A DNA stretch of 52,358 nt from Bacteroidia bacterium. GTDB lineage: Bacteria; Bacteroidota; Bacteroidia; Bacteroidales; VadinHA17. The notes under the pieces are model-generated. The model did no database searches. It was not told where the DNA came from and saw only the letters and a list, made by a program, of their open reading frames with translations. Both the position numbers and the translations under genes were made by a program. Of the stretch, positions 26,608 to 37,860 are shown piece after piece; the first letter of the stretch is position 1; each line of letters opens with the position of its first letter. The DNA lies in contig JAPLED010000127.1 in NCBI GenBank assembly GCA_026391475.1, positions 1-52,358 on the forward strand, read 5' to 3'.

Positions 26608-27522
26608 ATGTCAATTGTAGTTCAGGGCGTTACAAAACTTTATGGCGAACAGAAAGCACTGGATAATGTATCCTTCCAGGTAAAGACAGGAGAGATCGTA
26701 GGGTTTCTGGGCCCCAATGGTGCCGGTAAATCGACTATGATGAAGATCATTACCGGTTTCATCCCTGCATCTTCGGGACAAGTGCTTGTAAATGGCCTGG
26801 AGGTGGGAACTGACAATCCGGAAGTTAAAAAGCAAATAGGCTATCTTCCCGAAAACAACCCTCTATATCCTGAAATGTATGTGAGGGAATATCTTGGATT
26901 TGTAGCATCAATATATAATACAGGCACCCCAAAGAAAAAACTGATTGATAATATAATCGAGGTAACAGGATTGATCCCTGAACAGAAAAAAAAGATTGGT
27001 TCGCTCTCTAAAGGATACAGACAAAGGGTCGGACTTGCCCAGGCACTCATACATAATCCCAGTGTGCTGATACTCGATGAGGCAACCACAGGCCTCGACC
27101 CAAACCAGATCGTTGAGATACGGAAACTCATCAAAGAGGCCGGAAAGGAAAAGACCATAATGCTTTCGACACATATTATGCAGGAGGTTGAAGCAATCTG
27201 CGACAGGGTAATAATTATTGATAAAGGTGTCATTGTAGCAAATGAAGAAAAAAGTAACATCTATTCAATAATCAGGCGTCCGAAACAAATTGTTCAGGTG
27301 GAGTTCGATAAAGATATAAAGGAGTCATTGCTGGCGGCGATTGCCAATGTCACTACTGTAAAACAAATTAAGAACAATCTATGGCTCCTGGAGGCTGAAG
27401 GTGATGAGGATATCCGACCCGCGCTTTTCTCTTTTGCTGTAAACAATAATCTTACGGTTTTTTCTCTCCAGAAGCAGGAGAGTAATCTTGAAGATGTTTT
27501 CAGACATTTAACTAACGGATAA
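26608..27522 (+). CDS. gldA: Gliding motility-associated ABC transporter ATP-binding protein GldA
   Basis: 304 residues. ABC ATPase motifs: Walker A GPNGAGKST at about residues 38-46, Q-loop IGYLPENNPLYPEM, signature LSKGYRQRVGLAQAL, Walker B VLILDEATTGLDP, switch STHIMQEVEAICDRV. The YLPENNPLYPEMYVREYL block and the C-terminal extension (about 230-304, ending NLEDVFRHLTNG) are typical of GldA. In flavobacteria GldA works with the permeases GldF and GldG; neither is next to it here. It stands alone between asnS and metK with its own promoter. Similar ATPases exist outside gliding, so the specific name is slightly less sure than the family. Confidence 0.85.
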   Translation: MSIVVQGVTKLYGEQKALDNVSFQVKTGEIVGFLGPNGAGKSTMMKIITGFIPASSGQVLVNGLEVGTDNPEVKKQIGYLPENNPLYPEMYVREYLGFVASIYNTGTPKKKLIDNIIEVTGLIPEQKKKIGSLSKGYRQRVGLAQALIHNPSVLILDEATTGLDPNQIVEIRKLIKEAGKEKTIMLSTHIMQEVEAICDRVIIIDKGVIVANEEKSNIYSIIRRPKQIVQVEFDKDIKESLLAAIANVTTVKQIKNNLWLLEAEGDEDIRPALFSFAVNNNLTVFSLQKQESNLEDVFRHLTNG

Positions 27523-27582
27523 TAATTTTGCTTTTCCTGAATATTTTTATTTGCTTTGTGTCATTATATTTTGGTGGAAAAA

Positions 27583-27625
27583 TTTGTGCTGATTGCAACC
27601 ACAGGAAAAAAATGCTAAACCGCGG
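27583..27625 (+). promoter_or_regulatory. Candidate compact SAM-II-type riboswitch in the metK leader
   Basis: Between a promoter-like TTTG/TATATTTTG region (27551-27573) and metK the leader reads TTGTGCTGATTGCAACCACA, then a run of A and TGCTAAACCGCGG. A short stem TGTG/CACA encloses CTGATT and GCAAC, and GCTAAA follows after an A-rich linker; GCA in the loop can pair with TGC downstream to form a pseudoknot. CTGATT, GCA-CCAC and GCTAAA in this order are the conserved core of the SAM-II class, and metK makes SAM. The loop is shorter than in described SAM-II RNAs, so this is a candidate only. No terminator follows; control would have to be at translation. Confidence 0.45.
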
Positions 27626-27692
27626 ATAATTCCTTTTCCCAAATCAACCAAACTTCCACTCTGTTGTTTAATAATAAATTAATAATAGTGTT

Positions 27693-29036
27693 ATGGGATA
27701 TTTATTTACTTCCGAATCAGTTTCCGAAGGCCACCCCGATAAGGTAGCCGATCAGATATCAGACGCCTTACTTGATGAATTCCTTCGCTGGGATCCGGAA
27801 TCAAAGGTTGCCTGCGAGACATTTGTAACAACAGGACTCGTTGTTTGCGGTGGTGAAGTCCGTACAACAGGATGGGTGGATGTACAGGAGACTGCCCGAA
27901 AAGTAATTCGCAACATTGGCTATACAAAAGCGGAATACCGTTTTGATTGCGATTCGTGTGGTGTTATCTCTACCATTCATGAGCAATCGAGCGATATTAA
28001 CCAGGGTGTTGTTCGGGAAAAGCCTGAAGAACAGGGTGCAGGCGACCAGGGAATGATGTTCGGCTATGCATGCCGCGAAATGGATAATTATATGCCCCTG
28101 ACTATTGACCTGTCACACTTGCTGCTCCAGGAACTTGCAGCAATAAGGCACGAAGGGAAACAGATGAAATACCTAAGACCTGACAGCAAATCTCAGGTTA
28201 CTGTTGAATATGATGACAATAATAAACCTGTCAGGATTGATACAATTGTTATTAGTACACAGCATGATGAATTTATTCTTTCTAAAAATAAATCCTACGC
28301 TTCTGAAAAAGCTGCAGAAAAAGCTATGCAGGACAAGATTGGTGAAGACATTAAGAAAATTCTCATACCTAAGGTAAAGAAACTTTTACCGGCAAGGGTT
28401 CAAAGGCTGTTCAACAGTAATTTCAGACTTCTTGTCAATCCCACCGGGAAATTTGTTATCGGCGGCCCTCATGGCGACACTGGGCTGACAGGCCGCAAGA
28501 TTATTGTTGATACTTATGGCGGTCATGGTGCCCATGGCGGTGGTGCGTTCTCAGGAAAGGACTCATCAAAGGTTGACAGATCGGCAGCATATGCAGCACG
28601 GCATATTGCAAAAAATATGGTGGCAGCCGGCGTTTGCGATCAGGCACTGATACAGGTAGCTTATGCCATTGGAGTTGCCCAACCCGTTGGTTTATACATT
28701 AATACGTACGGAACAGCTAAAATAAAAGACAGTAAAGGCAAATTGCTCTCCGACGGAGAGATTGCATTAAAGATCAATAAACTGTTCGATATGCGTCCTT
28801 ACTCCATCGTTCAGCGTTTCGGACTGAAAAATCCGGTGTTCCTTTCAACTGCCTCATACGGGCATTTTGGTCGCGATTCTGCAGTTAAAAATGTTGAGGT
28901 ATATTATGAAGTACCCGGTAGCAAACCAAAAGTTGTGAGTGGTAATGGCAAAAAAGTTTATCTCAAAAAAGTTGAATTCTTTGCATGGGAAAAACTGGAT
29001 TATGTTGATAAAATTAAGAAGGCGTTTAAGTTATAG
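27693..29036 (+). CDS. metK: S-adenosylmethionine synthetase
   Basis: Makes S-adenosylmethionine from methionine and ATP. 447 residues, longer than the about 385 of E. coli MetK, as is usual in Bacteroidetes, with the extra length in the middle (around [10 protein letters not shown] to [14 protein letters not shown]) and near the C-terminus. Signatures: [20 protein letters not shown] at the start, [12 protein letters not shown] near residue 115, and [20 protein letters not shown] followed by [18 protein letters not shown]. It is preceded by a 170-base leader with a candidate SAM-sensing RNA and converges on the methionine operon, separated by a palindromic element. Confidence 0.97.
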   Translation: MGYLFTSESVSEGHPDKVADQISDALLDEFLRWDPESKVACETFVTTGLVVCGGEVRTTGWVDVQETARKVIRNIGYTKAEYRFDCDSCGVISTIHEQSSDINQGVVREKPEEQGAGDQGMMFGYACREMDNYMPLTIDLSHLLLQELAAIRHEGKQMKYLRPDSKSQVTVEYDDNNKPVRIDTIVISTQHDEFILSKNKSYASEKAAEKAMQDKIGEDIKKILIPKVKKLLPARVQRLFNSNFRLLVNPTGKFVIGGPHGDTGLTGRKIIVDTYGGHGAHGGGAFSGKDSSKVDRSAAYAARHIAKNMVAAGVCDQALIQVAYAIGVAQPVGLYINTYGTAKIKDSKGKLLSDGEIALKINKLFDMRPYSIVQRFGLKNPVFLSTASYGHFGRDSAVKNVEVYYEVPGSKPKVVSGNGKKVYLKKVEFFAWEKLDYVDKIKKAFKL

Positions 29037-29049
29037 CAAGACTAAATTG

Positions 29050-29174
29050 AACCACCCCGTCACGCCTACAGCGTGACACCCCTCCTTTGAAAAAGAGGGG
29101 AAACTATTGAAAGACAGTATTTTAATTTTCTCCTCCTTTTTAAAGGAGGAGTACCCCGAAGGGGGGAGGTGGTT
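29050..29174. repeat. Multi-hairpin GC-rich repeat between metK and metF (copy 1)
   Basis: A 125-base element bounded by AACCACC and GGTGGTT. Inside, in order: a hairpin GTCACGC/GCGTGAC, a hairpin CCCCTCCTTT/AAGAGGGG, an A/T-rich spacer, a hairpin CTCCTCCTTTTTAAAGGAGGAG, and CCCCGAAGGGG. A related element lies at 41728-41862 in inverted orientation, also between two convergent genes. Here it separates the 3' ends of metK and metF and may serve as a bidirectional terminator. Confidence 0.8.
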
Positions 29175-29189
29175 GACTAAAGTAATTTC

Positions 29190-30143
29190 CTAAAACGAAG
29201 CCTTTACGATCCTTGCTACATTATCGGAACGGCCCAGTGTGTAATAGTGAATACCCGGAACACCCTCTTTTATAAGCTCTTTCGATTGCATGGTTGCCCA
29301 TTCAATTCCTACTTCACGGGCTTCTTTGTCAGTTTTACATTTTTGTACTGCTGCCACAAGGTCGTTTGGCAGATCAATATGAAAAGCCTGGGGCAATAAT
29401 TTGATATCGTTCATGGCAGATATGGGTTTTATCCCGGCAATAATCGGGACAGCGATCCCTACCTTCCTGCACTCATCCCTGAACCTGCAAAACTTCCGGT
29501 TATCAAAAAACATCTGGGTAACGATGTAGCTTGCTCCCGATTCAACCTTCTGCTTAAGATTTTCAATATCCATCTGTCTGTTCGGCGCCTCAAAATGCTT
29601 TTCCGGATAACCGGCAACTCCTATACAAAAATTTGTCGGGGAGGTATCTTCAAGCGATTCTTCAAGGTACTTTCCATTATTCATATTGGTTATCTGTCTG
29701 ACCAGCTCATCAGCATTCGTATGACCATCCTTCTCCGCAATAAACCGGCGGTTCCCCTTTTGAGGGTCGCCCCGAAGGGCCAGGACATCATCAATACCAA
29801 GAAAATTCATTTCAATAAGCACATTCTCAGTCTCTTCTTTCGAAAAACCGCCGCAGAGGATATGCGGAACCACAGTTATATTGTATTTGTATTTTACTGC
29901 AGCAGCCAATGCAATTGTTCCCGGCCTGATACGGACTACCCTTTTCTCAATGAGACCGTCGGGTCTTTCATAATATGTTGTCTCATTACGATGCGAAGTA
30001 AAATTTATATATGCCGGATTAAATTCAATCAGCCTGTCAATGGTTGTATAAATTCTTTCAATGCTATGCCCTTTAAGCGGTGGAAGTAATTCAAAAGTGA
30101 ACAATGACCCACCGGCATTTTTAATCTTATCTATAACACTCAT
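29190..30143 (-). CDS. metF: Methylenetetrahydrofolate reductase
   Basis: About 317 residues of the MetF family, a flavin-dependent TIM barrel that makes 5-methyl-tetrahydrofolate, the methyl donor of methionine synthase. Recognisable blocks are FTFELLPPLKG near the N-terminus, the NITVVPHILCGG strand, LALRGDPQKG (folate/FAD region) and GIKPISAMND. Last gene of the methionine operon: its start lies 10 bases after the metH stop. The frame is open nine codons further upstream into metH, but ATG 30143 (MSVIDKIKNAGG) is the natural start. Confidence 0.95.
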   Translation of the reverse strand: MSVIDKIKNAGGSLFTFELLPPLKGHSIERIYTTIDRLIEFNPAYINFTSHRNETTYYERPDGLIEKRVVRIRPGTIALAAAVKYKYNITVVPHILCGGFSKEETENVLIEMNFLGIDDVLALRGDPQKGNRRFIAEKDGHTNADELVRQITNMNNGKYLEESLEDTSPTNFCIGVAGYPEKHFEAPNRQMDIENLKQKVESGASYIVTQMFFDNRKFCRFRDECRKVGIAVPIIAGIKPISAMNDIKLLPQAFHIDLPNDLVAAVQKCKTDKEAREVGIEWATMQSKELIKEGVPGIHYYTLGRSDNVARIVKASF

Positions 30144-30153
30144 TATTTTAAAA

Positions 30154-33100
30154 TCATAAGTTAGGAGCAAGCCATCTGGCCGCTTCGTTAATAGTCATAT
30201 TTTTACGTAAAGCATAATCTTTCAACTGGTCAGGGCCTATCTTCCCAATATTAAAATAGGTTGAACCGGGATGTGCAAAAAAGTAGCCGCTTACTGATGC
30301 AGGTGGTACCATTGCAAAGTTTTCTGTGAGTTCGGCTCCAATTGCTTTTTCTGCTCCGAGAAGGTTAAAGAGAACCCGTTTTTCAGTATGATCCGGACAT
30401 GCGGGATAGCCCGGTGCCGGTCTTATCCCCTTATACTTCAGCTTCAGAAGCTCTTCAATCGGAAAATTCTCTTGAACTGCATAACCCCAGTATTCCCTTC
30501 GTATCTTCTCATGAAGCCATTCAGCTATCGCTTCAGCCAGGCGGTCGCTCAGAATCCTGATCATTATTGTTGCATAATCATCATCTTTGTATCTGCCCAG
30601 AGCCACATTATCAAGAGCTGCAGTCACAACAAAGGCTCCGATGTTATCAGTTAATCCGGTAGTTTCAGGGGCAATATAATCGGAAAGTGAGAGATTGGGG
30701 ACACCCTTCTCTTTTGTCTCCTGGTTCCTTAAAAACCTGAAGACTGATTTTATTTCCTTTTTACTTTTATCCGAAAAGACCTTTACATCATCACCCTCCG
30801 AAACCGCAGGGAATAATCCAAACACTGCCCTTGCTTCCAGAAGCTTTTCGTCAATAATCTTTTTCAGATACATCTGAGCATCATCAAACAACTTCTTTGC
30901 CTCAACTCCTTTCACAGGATCACTGAAGATTGCCGGGTATTTGCCCGATAACTTCCATGCAAAGAAAAAGAAGGTCCAGTCTATGTAACCCACAAGCTCA
31001 TTAATATCTATTCCATGCAAAACATGAAGGCCGGGTTTTTCCGGTTCAAAAAGCTTAATAGTCTGCCAGTCGGTAACATATTTATTCTTTCTTGCTTCTC
31101 TTATTGAAAGAAGTTTCTTTTCAGTCTGTCGGGAACTATGGTCTTCCCTCATCTTTTTATACTTATCTCTTATTGCAGATACATACCCGCTGTTATCTTT
31201 CTGAAGAAGGCCGGAAAGAACTCCTGCTGCTTTTGATGCATCCTTGACATGAATAACGGAATTTGAATATGCAGGTGCAACTTTAACTGCGGCATGTATC
31301 TCCGAGGTTGTTGCTCCTCCGATAAGCAAGGGAAGTGTGATTTTTCTCCGCTCCATCTCCGCAGCAACATGAACCATCTCTTCAAGCGAAGGTGTAATTA
31401 ATCCGCTTAAACCGATAAAATCAACATTTTCCTTTATTGCGGTGTCAATGATCTTTTCAGCAGGTACCATAACTCCGAGATCGATTATCTCATAGTTATT
31501 ACACGATAATACCACCCCGACAATATTCTTTCCGATATCATGAACATCACCCTTTACGGTTGCGAGAAGGACCCTTCCGGCTGTTTTTTTCTCCTGCCCT
31601 TCGCTCTCTTTTTCTATATATGGTGCCAGCTTCGACACAGCTTTTTTCATCACCCTTGCACTCTTAACCACTTGTGGAAGGAACATCTTTCCTGATCCAA
31701 AAAGATCTCCCACCTCGTTCATCCCTCCCATGAGCGGACCTTCAATCAATTCAATTGACCGCCTGAAAAGAGACCGTGCCTCTTCAACATCATTCTCAAT
31801 AAATTCATCGAGGCCCCTGATAAGAGAATGCTTAATACGATCCACAACCGGAAGCAGACGCCATGCATCTTCCTTCTCCTCCTTCTTCCCCTCATTCTTT
31901 ATACCCTCGGCAAATTTCACAAGCCGTTCTGTAGAATCCTTTCTGCGGTTAAGTATCACATCTTCTGTAAGCTGAAGAAGGTCCGGCTGTATTTCAGTGT
32001 AAACCTGCAACATGCCAGGATTAACAATGCCCATATCAAGTCCGGCTTTAATAGCATGGAACAGGAATACCGAGTGCATTGCTTCACGAACCTTGTCAGT
32101 ACCACGGAATGAAAATGAAAGGTTGCTGATTCCTCCACTCACCCTGGAATACGGAAGATTCTGCTTAATCCATTCTGTTGCCCGGATGAAATTAACAGCA
32201 TAGTTGTTGTGTTCTTCTATACCGGTGGCAACTGCCAGGACATTCGGATCGAATATTATATCTTCCGGAGGAAATCCCAGCTTATCCACAAGGAGGCGAT
32301 AGGATCTTTCAGCTACATTGATTTTTCTGTCAAATGTGTCGGCCTGACCTTTGTCATCAAATAACATAACGACAGCAGCAGCCCCGTATTTCCTGATTTT
32401 ACGGGCATGTGCCAGAAACACCTCTTCTCCTTCCTTCAGACTAATGGAATTTACAACCGACTTCCCCTGGATACATTTAAGTGCCGACTCAATAACGTTC
32501 CAGCGCGAAGAATCGATCATCAACGGTAGCTTCGAGATATCGGGTTCGGCCATGATAAGATTCACAAACCTTATCATTGCTTTTTCCGAATCAAGCATAG
32601 CCTCATCCATGCAGATATCAATTACCTGTGCCCCTCCCTCAACCTGGTTTCTTGCGATGGCAAGAGCCTCATCATATTTTTCTTCCCTTATCAGCCTTGC
32701 AAACTTAATTGATCCTGATACGTTGGTACGCTCACCGACATTTACGAAGTTTGTTTCAGGTGTTATTGTCAGAACCTCCAGTCCGCTTAATCTTGTATAT
32801 TTCTTAATGGCAGGTTTAACCCTCGGTTTGTATTGTTTTGAAACCTCAGCGATTTTTTGGATGTGAAGAGGTGTTGTACCGCAGCAACCTCCTATTATGT
32901 TTACCCATCCCTCTTTCATAAAATCTTCTGCAATTGAAGCCATAAATGTTGCAGACTGATCATATTCGCCAAACTGGTTTGGCAGACCGGCATTAGGATG
33001 AACCGAAACATAAAATCCCGATTTCGAAGATAATTCCTCAACAAATGGCCGCAGCTGTTCTGCTCCAAGAGCACAGTTAAGACCTATGCTGAATAGAGGA

Positions 33101-33807
33101 AAATGCGAAACAGAAACCATGAATGCTTCGAGTGTCTGACCGGTTAAAGTCCTTCCGCTGGCATCAGTAATTGTACCTGAAACCATTACCGGCAACCGGA
33201 TCCCTTTTTCTTCAAAGACAGTATCAATCGCAAATAGAGCAGCCTTGCAATTAAGAACATCAAATATTGTTTCTACCAGCAAAATATGGACTCCTCCGTC
33301 AATCAAACCCCTTGTCTGCTCGGAATATGCTTCAACAAGTGCATCAAAAGTGATCGCCCTGGCTCCGGGGTCATTAACATCCGACGACATTGAAGCCGTA
33401 CGATTGGTTGGTCCGAGAGTACCGGCGATAAAATGCTCTGCCGGTTCCGGAGAATTTTCATATCCGGTAATTGCTTCCGCAGCCAGTCGTGCTGACCGAA
33501 GATTCATATTATAAACCTGGCTCTCCATACCATAATCGGACATGGATATTCTGTTGGAATTAAACGTGTTTGTGGTAATAATATCTGCTCCTGCTTCGAG
33601 ATACTCCCTGTGAATACCTTTTATTATCTCCGGCTTTGTAAGGGATAACAGATCATTATTCCCCTTTTGGAGCATTGGATGATCTTTAAACTCATCTCCA
33701 CGGTAATCGTTTTCCTGAAGCTTATGTTTCTGGATCATTGTCCCCATTGCGCCATCGAGGATCAATATCTTTTCGCGGATTACAACTTCAAGTGAATTTT
33801 TCATCAT
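30154..33807 (-). CDS. metH: Cobalamin-dependent methionine synthase
   Basis: Transfers the methyl group from 5-methyl-tetrahydrofolate via cobalamin to homocysteine. 1217 residues with all four modules: homocysteine-binding barrel ([10 protein letters not shown] at the start; zinc cysteines in GLNCALG and GGCCGTTP), pterin-binding barrel ([18 protein letters not shown]), cobalamin cap and B12-binding domain ([14 protein letters not shown] with the axial histidine, [13 protein letters not shown]), and the SAM-dependent reactivation domain ([15 protein letters not shown]). The start overlaps the hom stop by four bases. Its SAM-requiring reactivation fits the SAM-sensing leader of the operon. 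Needs B12 supply from elsewhere. Confidence 0.97.
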   Translation of the reverse strand: MMKNSLEVVIREKILILDGAMGTMIQKHKLQENDYRGDEFKDHPMLQKGNNDLLSLTKPEIIKGIHREYLEAGADIITTNTFNSNRISMSDYGMESQVYNMNLRSARLAAEAITGYENSPEPAEHFIAGTLGPTNRTASMSSDVNDPGARAITFDALVEAYSEQTRGLIDGGVHILLVETIFDVLNCKAALFAIDTVFEEKGIRLPVMVSGTITDASGRTLTGQTLEAFMVSVSHFPLFSIGLNCALGAEQLRPFVEELSSKSGFYVSVHPNAGLPNQFGEYDQSATFMASIAEDFMKEGWVNIIGGCCGTTPLHIQKIAEVSKQYKPRVKPAIKKYTRLSGLEVLTITPETNFVNVGERTNVSGSIKFARLIREEKYDEALAIARNQVEGGAQVIDICMDEAMLDSEKAMIRFVNLIMAEPDISKLPLMIDSSRWNVIESALKCIQGKSVVNSISLKEGEEVFLAHARKIRKYGAAAVVMLFDDKGQADTFDRKINVAERSYRLLVDKLGFPPEDIIFDPNVLAVATGIEEHNNYAVNFIRATEWIKQNLPYSRVSGGISNLSFSFRGTDKVREAMHSVFLFHAIKAGLDMGIVNPGMLQVYTEIQPDLLQLTEDVILNRRKDSTERLVKFAEGIKNEGKKEEKEDAWRLLPVVDRIKHSLIRGLDEFIENDVEEARSLFRRSIELIEGPLMGGMNEVGDLFGSGKMFLPQVVKSARVMKKAVSKLAPYIEKESEGQEKKTAGRVLLATVKGDVHDIGKNIVGVVLSCNNYEIIDLGVMVPAEKIIDTAIKENVDFIGLSGLITPSLEEMVHVAAEMERRKITLPLLIGGATTSEIHAAVKVAPAYSNSVIHVKDASKAAGVLSGLLQKDNSGYVSAIRDKYKKMREDHSSRQTEKKLLSIREARKNKYVTDWQTIKLFEPEKPGLHVLHGIDINELVGYIDWTFFFFAWKLSGKYPAIFSDPVKGVEAKKLFDDAQMYLKKIIDEKLLEARAVFGLFPAVSEGDDVKVFSDKSKKEIKSVFRFLRNQETKEKGVPNLSLSDYIAPETTGLTDNIGAFVVTAALDNVALGRYKDDDYATIMIRILSDRLAEAIAEWLHEKIRREYWGYAVQENFPIEELLKLKYKGIRPAPGYPACPDHTEKRVLFNLLGAEKAIGAELTENFAMVPPASVSGYFFAHPGSTYFNIGKIGPDQLKDYALRKNMTINEAARWLAPNL

Positions 33808-35006
33808 TTTATTCCTTTTCTTCCGGTGTTCACTATAAAAACATCCAGATTACGAAGTTGTTCCCGCAAAGCGTAAAGTCTTTCAAGATTTACAACTCCG
33901 ATCACATATTTATAAAATCTCCCGCTAAAGTATTCCGACACTTCCTCAAATCCAAATAATTCCCTGTCCTTTTCATCTTTGTACCTTAAGTATACCTCCA
34001 GTTTGTAGTCGCGGGTGTAGTTTGAGACCGTTCCCTGCTGAAACTTTTTATATTCATATCTGTAACCATATGAGTTTGCTGAGATGTCTGAAAGTACGGC
34101 GCTTCCGGTTGCATGTCCTCCTGCTCCCTTCCCGCTGAAAAATTGTTTGTCTGCAAATGCAGCCTCTGCAATTACTCCATTATACTCATTATCCACGTTA
34201 TAGAGAAATTTGTCGGAAGAGATAAACCTTGGAAGAACAAAGCTTGTTATTGTATTCTCATTTGTCTTGCCGACATAAGGTACCAGTTTGATCTTATATC
34301 CCTTTTCTTTAGCATACTGGATATCAAATTTTGAAATTGTATTGATGCCATAATGAAAGACTTCCTCCGGTTCAAGAAAGAGGCCGTAAGCATGACCTGT
34401 AATTATACACAGCTTGTACTTTGCATCCCAGCCTTCAACATCAAGGGTCGGATCTGATTCTGCAAAACCCTTTTCCTGAGCTTCTTTCAAAGCTTCTGAA
34501 TAAGGAATCCCGTCGTTATGCATTTTTGTCAGAATATAATTTGTGGTTCCGTTCAGGATACCACGCAAAGAGTAGAGCAGTTCATTATCATAATATTCCT
34601 CAAGATTTCTGATTATGGGAATGCTTGCTCCGGCTGAGGCTTCATAGAGCAGGGATACCTTATACTTTCCCTGCATCTCAACAAGCTCCTTAAAATGTTT
34701 TGCCACCATCATCTTGTTGGCAGTCACAACGTTTTTCCCGCTTTTCATCGCTGTGGTCACAATACTGAATGCCTCGTCTGCATCATTAATAAGCTCAACA
34801 ACCAGGTTGATAGAGGGATCATTCAGGATATCATTCTTGTCAAAGGTGAAATTCGACATCGGGATCCTTCTCGTTTTTGTGCGATCCTTAACGCATATCT
34901 TTACAATATCGGCCTTAAAACCTTTGCTGCTGTTCAGTACGTCATGAAGTCCCTGTCCAACGCATCCATAGCCGAATAATCCTATTTGTAATTTTTCTTG
35001 TGTCAT
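33804..35006 (-). CDS. hom: Homoserine dehydrogenase
   Basis: Reduces aspartate semialdehyde to homoserine, the branch-point substrate for methionine and threonine. 400 residues. NAD(P)-binding motif [12 protein letters not shown] at the N-terminus; catalytic-domain blocks [48 protein letters not shown] (seen as [17 protein letters not shown]) and [13 protein letters not shown]. The C-terminal part after residue about 330 is not a clear ACT domain, so threonine feedback is doubtful. Placement inside a metY-metX-metH-metF operon suggests a copy dedicated to methionine. It overlaps metH by four bases; 108 bases, including a GC-rich repeat, separate it from metX. Confidence 0.92.
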   Translation of the reverse strand: MTQEKLQIGLFGYGCVGQGLHDVLNSSKGFKADIVKICVKDRTKTRRIPMSNFTFDKNDILNDPSINLVVELINDADEAFSIVTTAMKSGKNVVTANKMMVAKHFKELVEMQGKYKVSLLYEASAGASIPIIRNLEEYYDNELLYSLRGILNGTTNYILTKMHNDGIPYSEALKEAQEKGFAESDPTLDVEGWDAKYKLCIITGHAYGLFLEPEEVFHYGINTISKFDIQYAKEKGYKIKLVPYVGKTNENTITSFVLPRFISSDKFLYNVDNEYNGVIAEAAFADKQFFSGKGAGGHATGSAVLSDISANSYGYRYEYKKFQQGTVSNYTRDYKLEVYLRYKDEKDRELFGFEEVSEYFSGRFYKYVIGVVNLERLYALREQLRNLDVFIVNTGRKGIK

Positions 35007-35075
35007 TTCAATTTGAAATATTAATGTTTTATAATTTCCCCTGGTCTCCCCATCAACGCTTATGTGCCCTTTATA

Positions 35076-35107
35076 AACCCACCCCTACCCCCTCCAGGGA
35101 GGGGAAC
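35076..35107. repeat. Solo copy of the CCCCTCC repeat, between metX and hom
   Basis: AACCCACCCCTACCCCCTCC followed by AGGGAGGGGAAC. The same unit, with one or two changes, ends the DUF559 gene at 39795-39826 and occurs inverted twice before that gene. CCCCTCC and GGAGGGG form a short hairpin. It interrupts the otherwise tightly packed methionine operon. Confidence 0.8.
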
Positions 35108-35114
35108 TATTTTG

Positions 35115-36127
35115 TTAATCTCTATCCCAGAATTTTCTGATGGCTTCTGTTACCAATTCTGATTCTATCAGGAATCCGTCGTGTCCATAAAATGAGTCTA
35201 TTTCAACATATTGTGCATCCGGGATATTTGCCGCAACATACTTCTGTTCCTCAACCGGAAAAAGAATATCCGAGGTAATGCCAATGCAGAGAGTTTTTGC
35301 CTTTACACTGCTGAGAGCTTTGGCTGTTCCCCCTCTTCCTCTGCCAATGTTGTGTGTGTCAGAGAGGCAAACCAGGCTGTAATAAGAGTATGGGTTGAAT
35401 CTGTTAACAAGCTTATCTCCCTGGTAAGCCTGATAAGAAGAAGCTTTAAAAGAGGAAATTTTCTCATCATCCTGCTCAACCTGTGTCCGGTTATAGGCAG
35501 CAGGATTCCGGTAACTAAGCAGAGCAATAGCTCTGGCGGCTTTCAATCCTTTTTTACCACCCTCCGGATCATTCGCTGTAAATGATTGGTCTGCTTCCAT
35601 AGCAAGACGCTGCGACTCACTGAATGCAATTGCCCATGGTGACTGCCTGGCACTTGATGCGACAAATGCCAGCCTGTTTACAATTTCGGGATACATAATA
35701 CTATACTCCAGCGATTGAAATCCGCCAATTGAGGCTCCTATTATAGTATGTATATGTTTAATATTCAAATGTTTCCTGAGTATTTCATGAACATTTACCA
35801 GATCTCTGATAGTAATCAATGGAAAATCCTTCAGCCATGGACTACCAGTGCCCGGATTTACCGAAGCCGGACCAGTAGTCCCATAACAAGACCCCAGCAC
35901 ATTTGCACATACAATAAAGTATTTCTCCGGATCAAAAAGAAGACCATTCCCTACCATGCCCGGCCACCACGATTCCACATCAGAGTTGGCGGTGAGGGCA
36001 TGACAAACCCAAATGACATTATCTGCCTCACTGTTCAACTTTCCCCATGTGCTATACACTATTTCCAGAGCCGGTAAAACCGTTCCTGTCTCTGTTATAA
36101 AAGGTTGATTATATTTTAGTGTATCCA

Positions 36128-36128
<1 letters not shown>
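35115..36128 (-). CDS. metX: Homoserine O-acetyltransferase
   Basis: Activates homoserine as O-acetylhomoserine for direct sulfhydrylation. 337 residues, alpha/beta-hydrolase fold. Landmarks: ETGTVLPALEIVYSTWG and NVIWVCHALTANSD at the N-terminus, the nucleophile elbow GASIGGFQSLEYS (Ser), ITSDILFPVEEQ with the catalytic Asp, and YGHDGFLIE with the catalytic His. Acetyl versus succinyl specificity cannot be proven by eye, but the pairing with an O-acetylhomoserine sulfhydrylase gene supports acetyl. Its ATG shares one base with the metY stop. Confidence 0.93.
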
Positions 36129-37498
<1,370 letters not shown>

Positions 37499-37537
37499 CG
37501 TTTAACTTGGAAAATGTCTGATTGCAAATCAAAGCTT

Positions 37538-37606
37538 TTACCGGCACATGCACATAGGCATGAGCGGCATGATAAAGTTGTTGTGTGTCAGATGAATTGA
37601 ATTCAT
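37538..37606 (-). CDS. 22-codon Met/Cys-rich leader peptide of the methionine operon
   Basis: An ATG-initiated minus-strand frame starts 15 bases after the 3' end of the riboswitch aptamer and ends with TAA 105 bases before metY. The encoded peptide begins MNSIHLTHNN and ends MPLMPMCMCR: four Met and two Cys among its last ten residues, plus the start Met. That composition, immediately before an operon making homocysteine and methionine, is what a translation-sensing leader peptide looks like (as known for trp and his leaders). The peptide is too short to judge by homology; expression is inferred. Confidence 0.55.
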   Translation of the reverse strand: MNSIHLTHNNFIMPLMPMCMCR

Positions 37607-37621
37607 TTTTTTTGTGTTAAA

Positions 37622-37734
37622 TTTTTATCATCTCCCGGCTTTCCGGGATTAGGTTTTGGCACCGTTCTCCTAAACTGCAGGATTGGTTGCCAGGGTTTCG
37701 CAGAGCCTAATCTCTTCACCCTTCTTAATAAAAA
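37622..37734 (-). promoter_or_regulatory. SAM-I (S-box) riboswitch
   Basis: Read on the minus strand, the leader has the S-box order of conserved elements: a P1 strand TTTTTATTA, GAAGAGATTAGGC, GCGAAACCCTGGCAACC (the P3/SAM-core signature GAAACC-x-GGCAACC), a variable stem CCTGCAGTTTAGG, GGTGCCAAAACCTAATCC, the P4 hairpin CCCGGAAAGCCGGG, then GAGATGATAAAAA closing P1. S-box RNAs bind S-adenosylmethionine and switch off methionine genes. There is no visible intrinsic terminator after it, so the expression platform is unclear; the short open frame begins 15 bases beyond P1. Confidence 0.9.
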
Positions 37735-37776
37735 CCAAACACCCTTTTAAAGGAAGGAATATTTGATTTGTGGGGT

Positions 37777-37807
37777 CAAAGATAAAAATGATTTTGAAAA
37801 ATGCAAA
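37777..37807 (-). promoter_or_regulatory. Promoter of the methionine operon
   Basis: On the minus strand TTTG (37804-37807), exactly 19 bases, then TATCTTTG (37777-37784): a perfect Bacteroidetes promoter. Transcription would begin about 37770 and run straight into the SAM-I riboswitch, with a leader of roughly 340 bases before metY. Confidence 0.7.
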
Positions 37808-37832
37808 AAAATGGAAAAATAAATATTTACCT

Positions 37833-37840
37833 TACTTTTG
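37833..37840 (+). promoter_or_regulatory. Candidate -7 box for cysS
   Basis: TACTTTTG matches TAnnTTTG, 20 bases before ATG 37861. It lies inside the longer open frame beginning at 37801 and therefore argues for the downstream start of cysS. Confidence 0.45.
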
Positions 37841-37860
37841 TCGTATTAAACAAAATTATA

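Noticed and set aside
37801-37860. Upstream extension of the cysS frame
   Set aside because: A -7 promoter box lies inside it at 37833-37840, and the family N-terminus starts at 37861.
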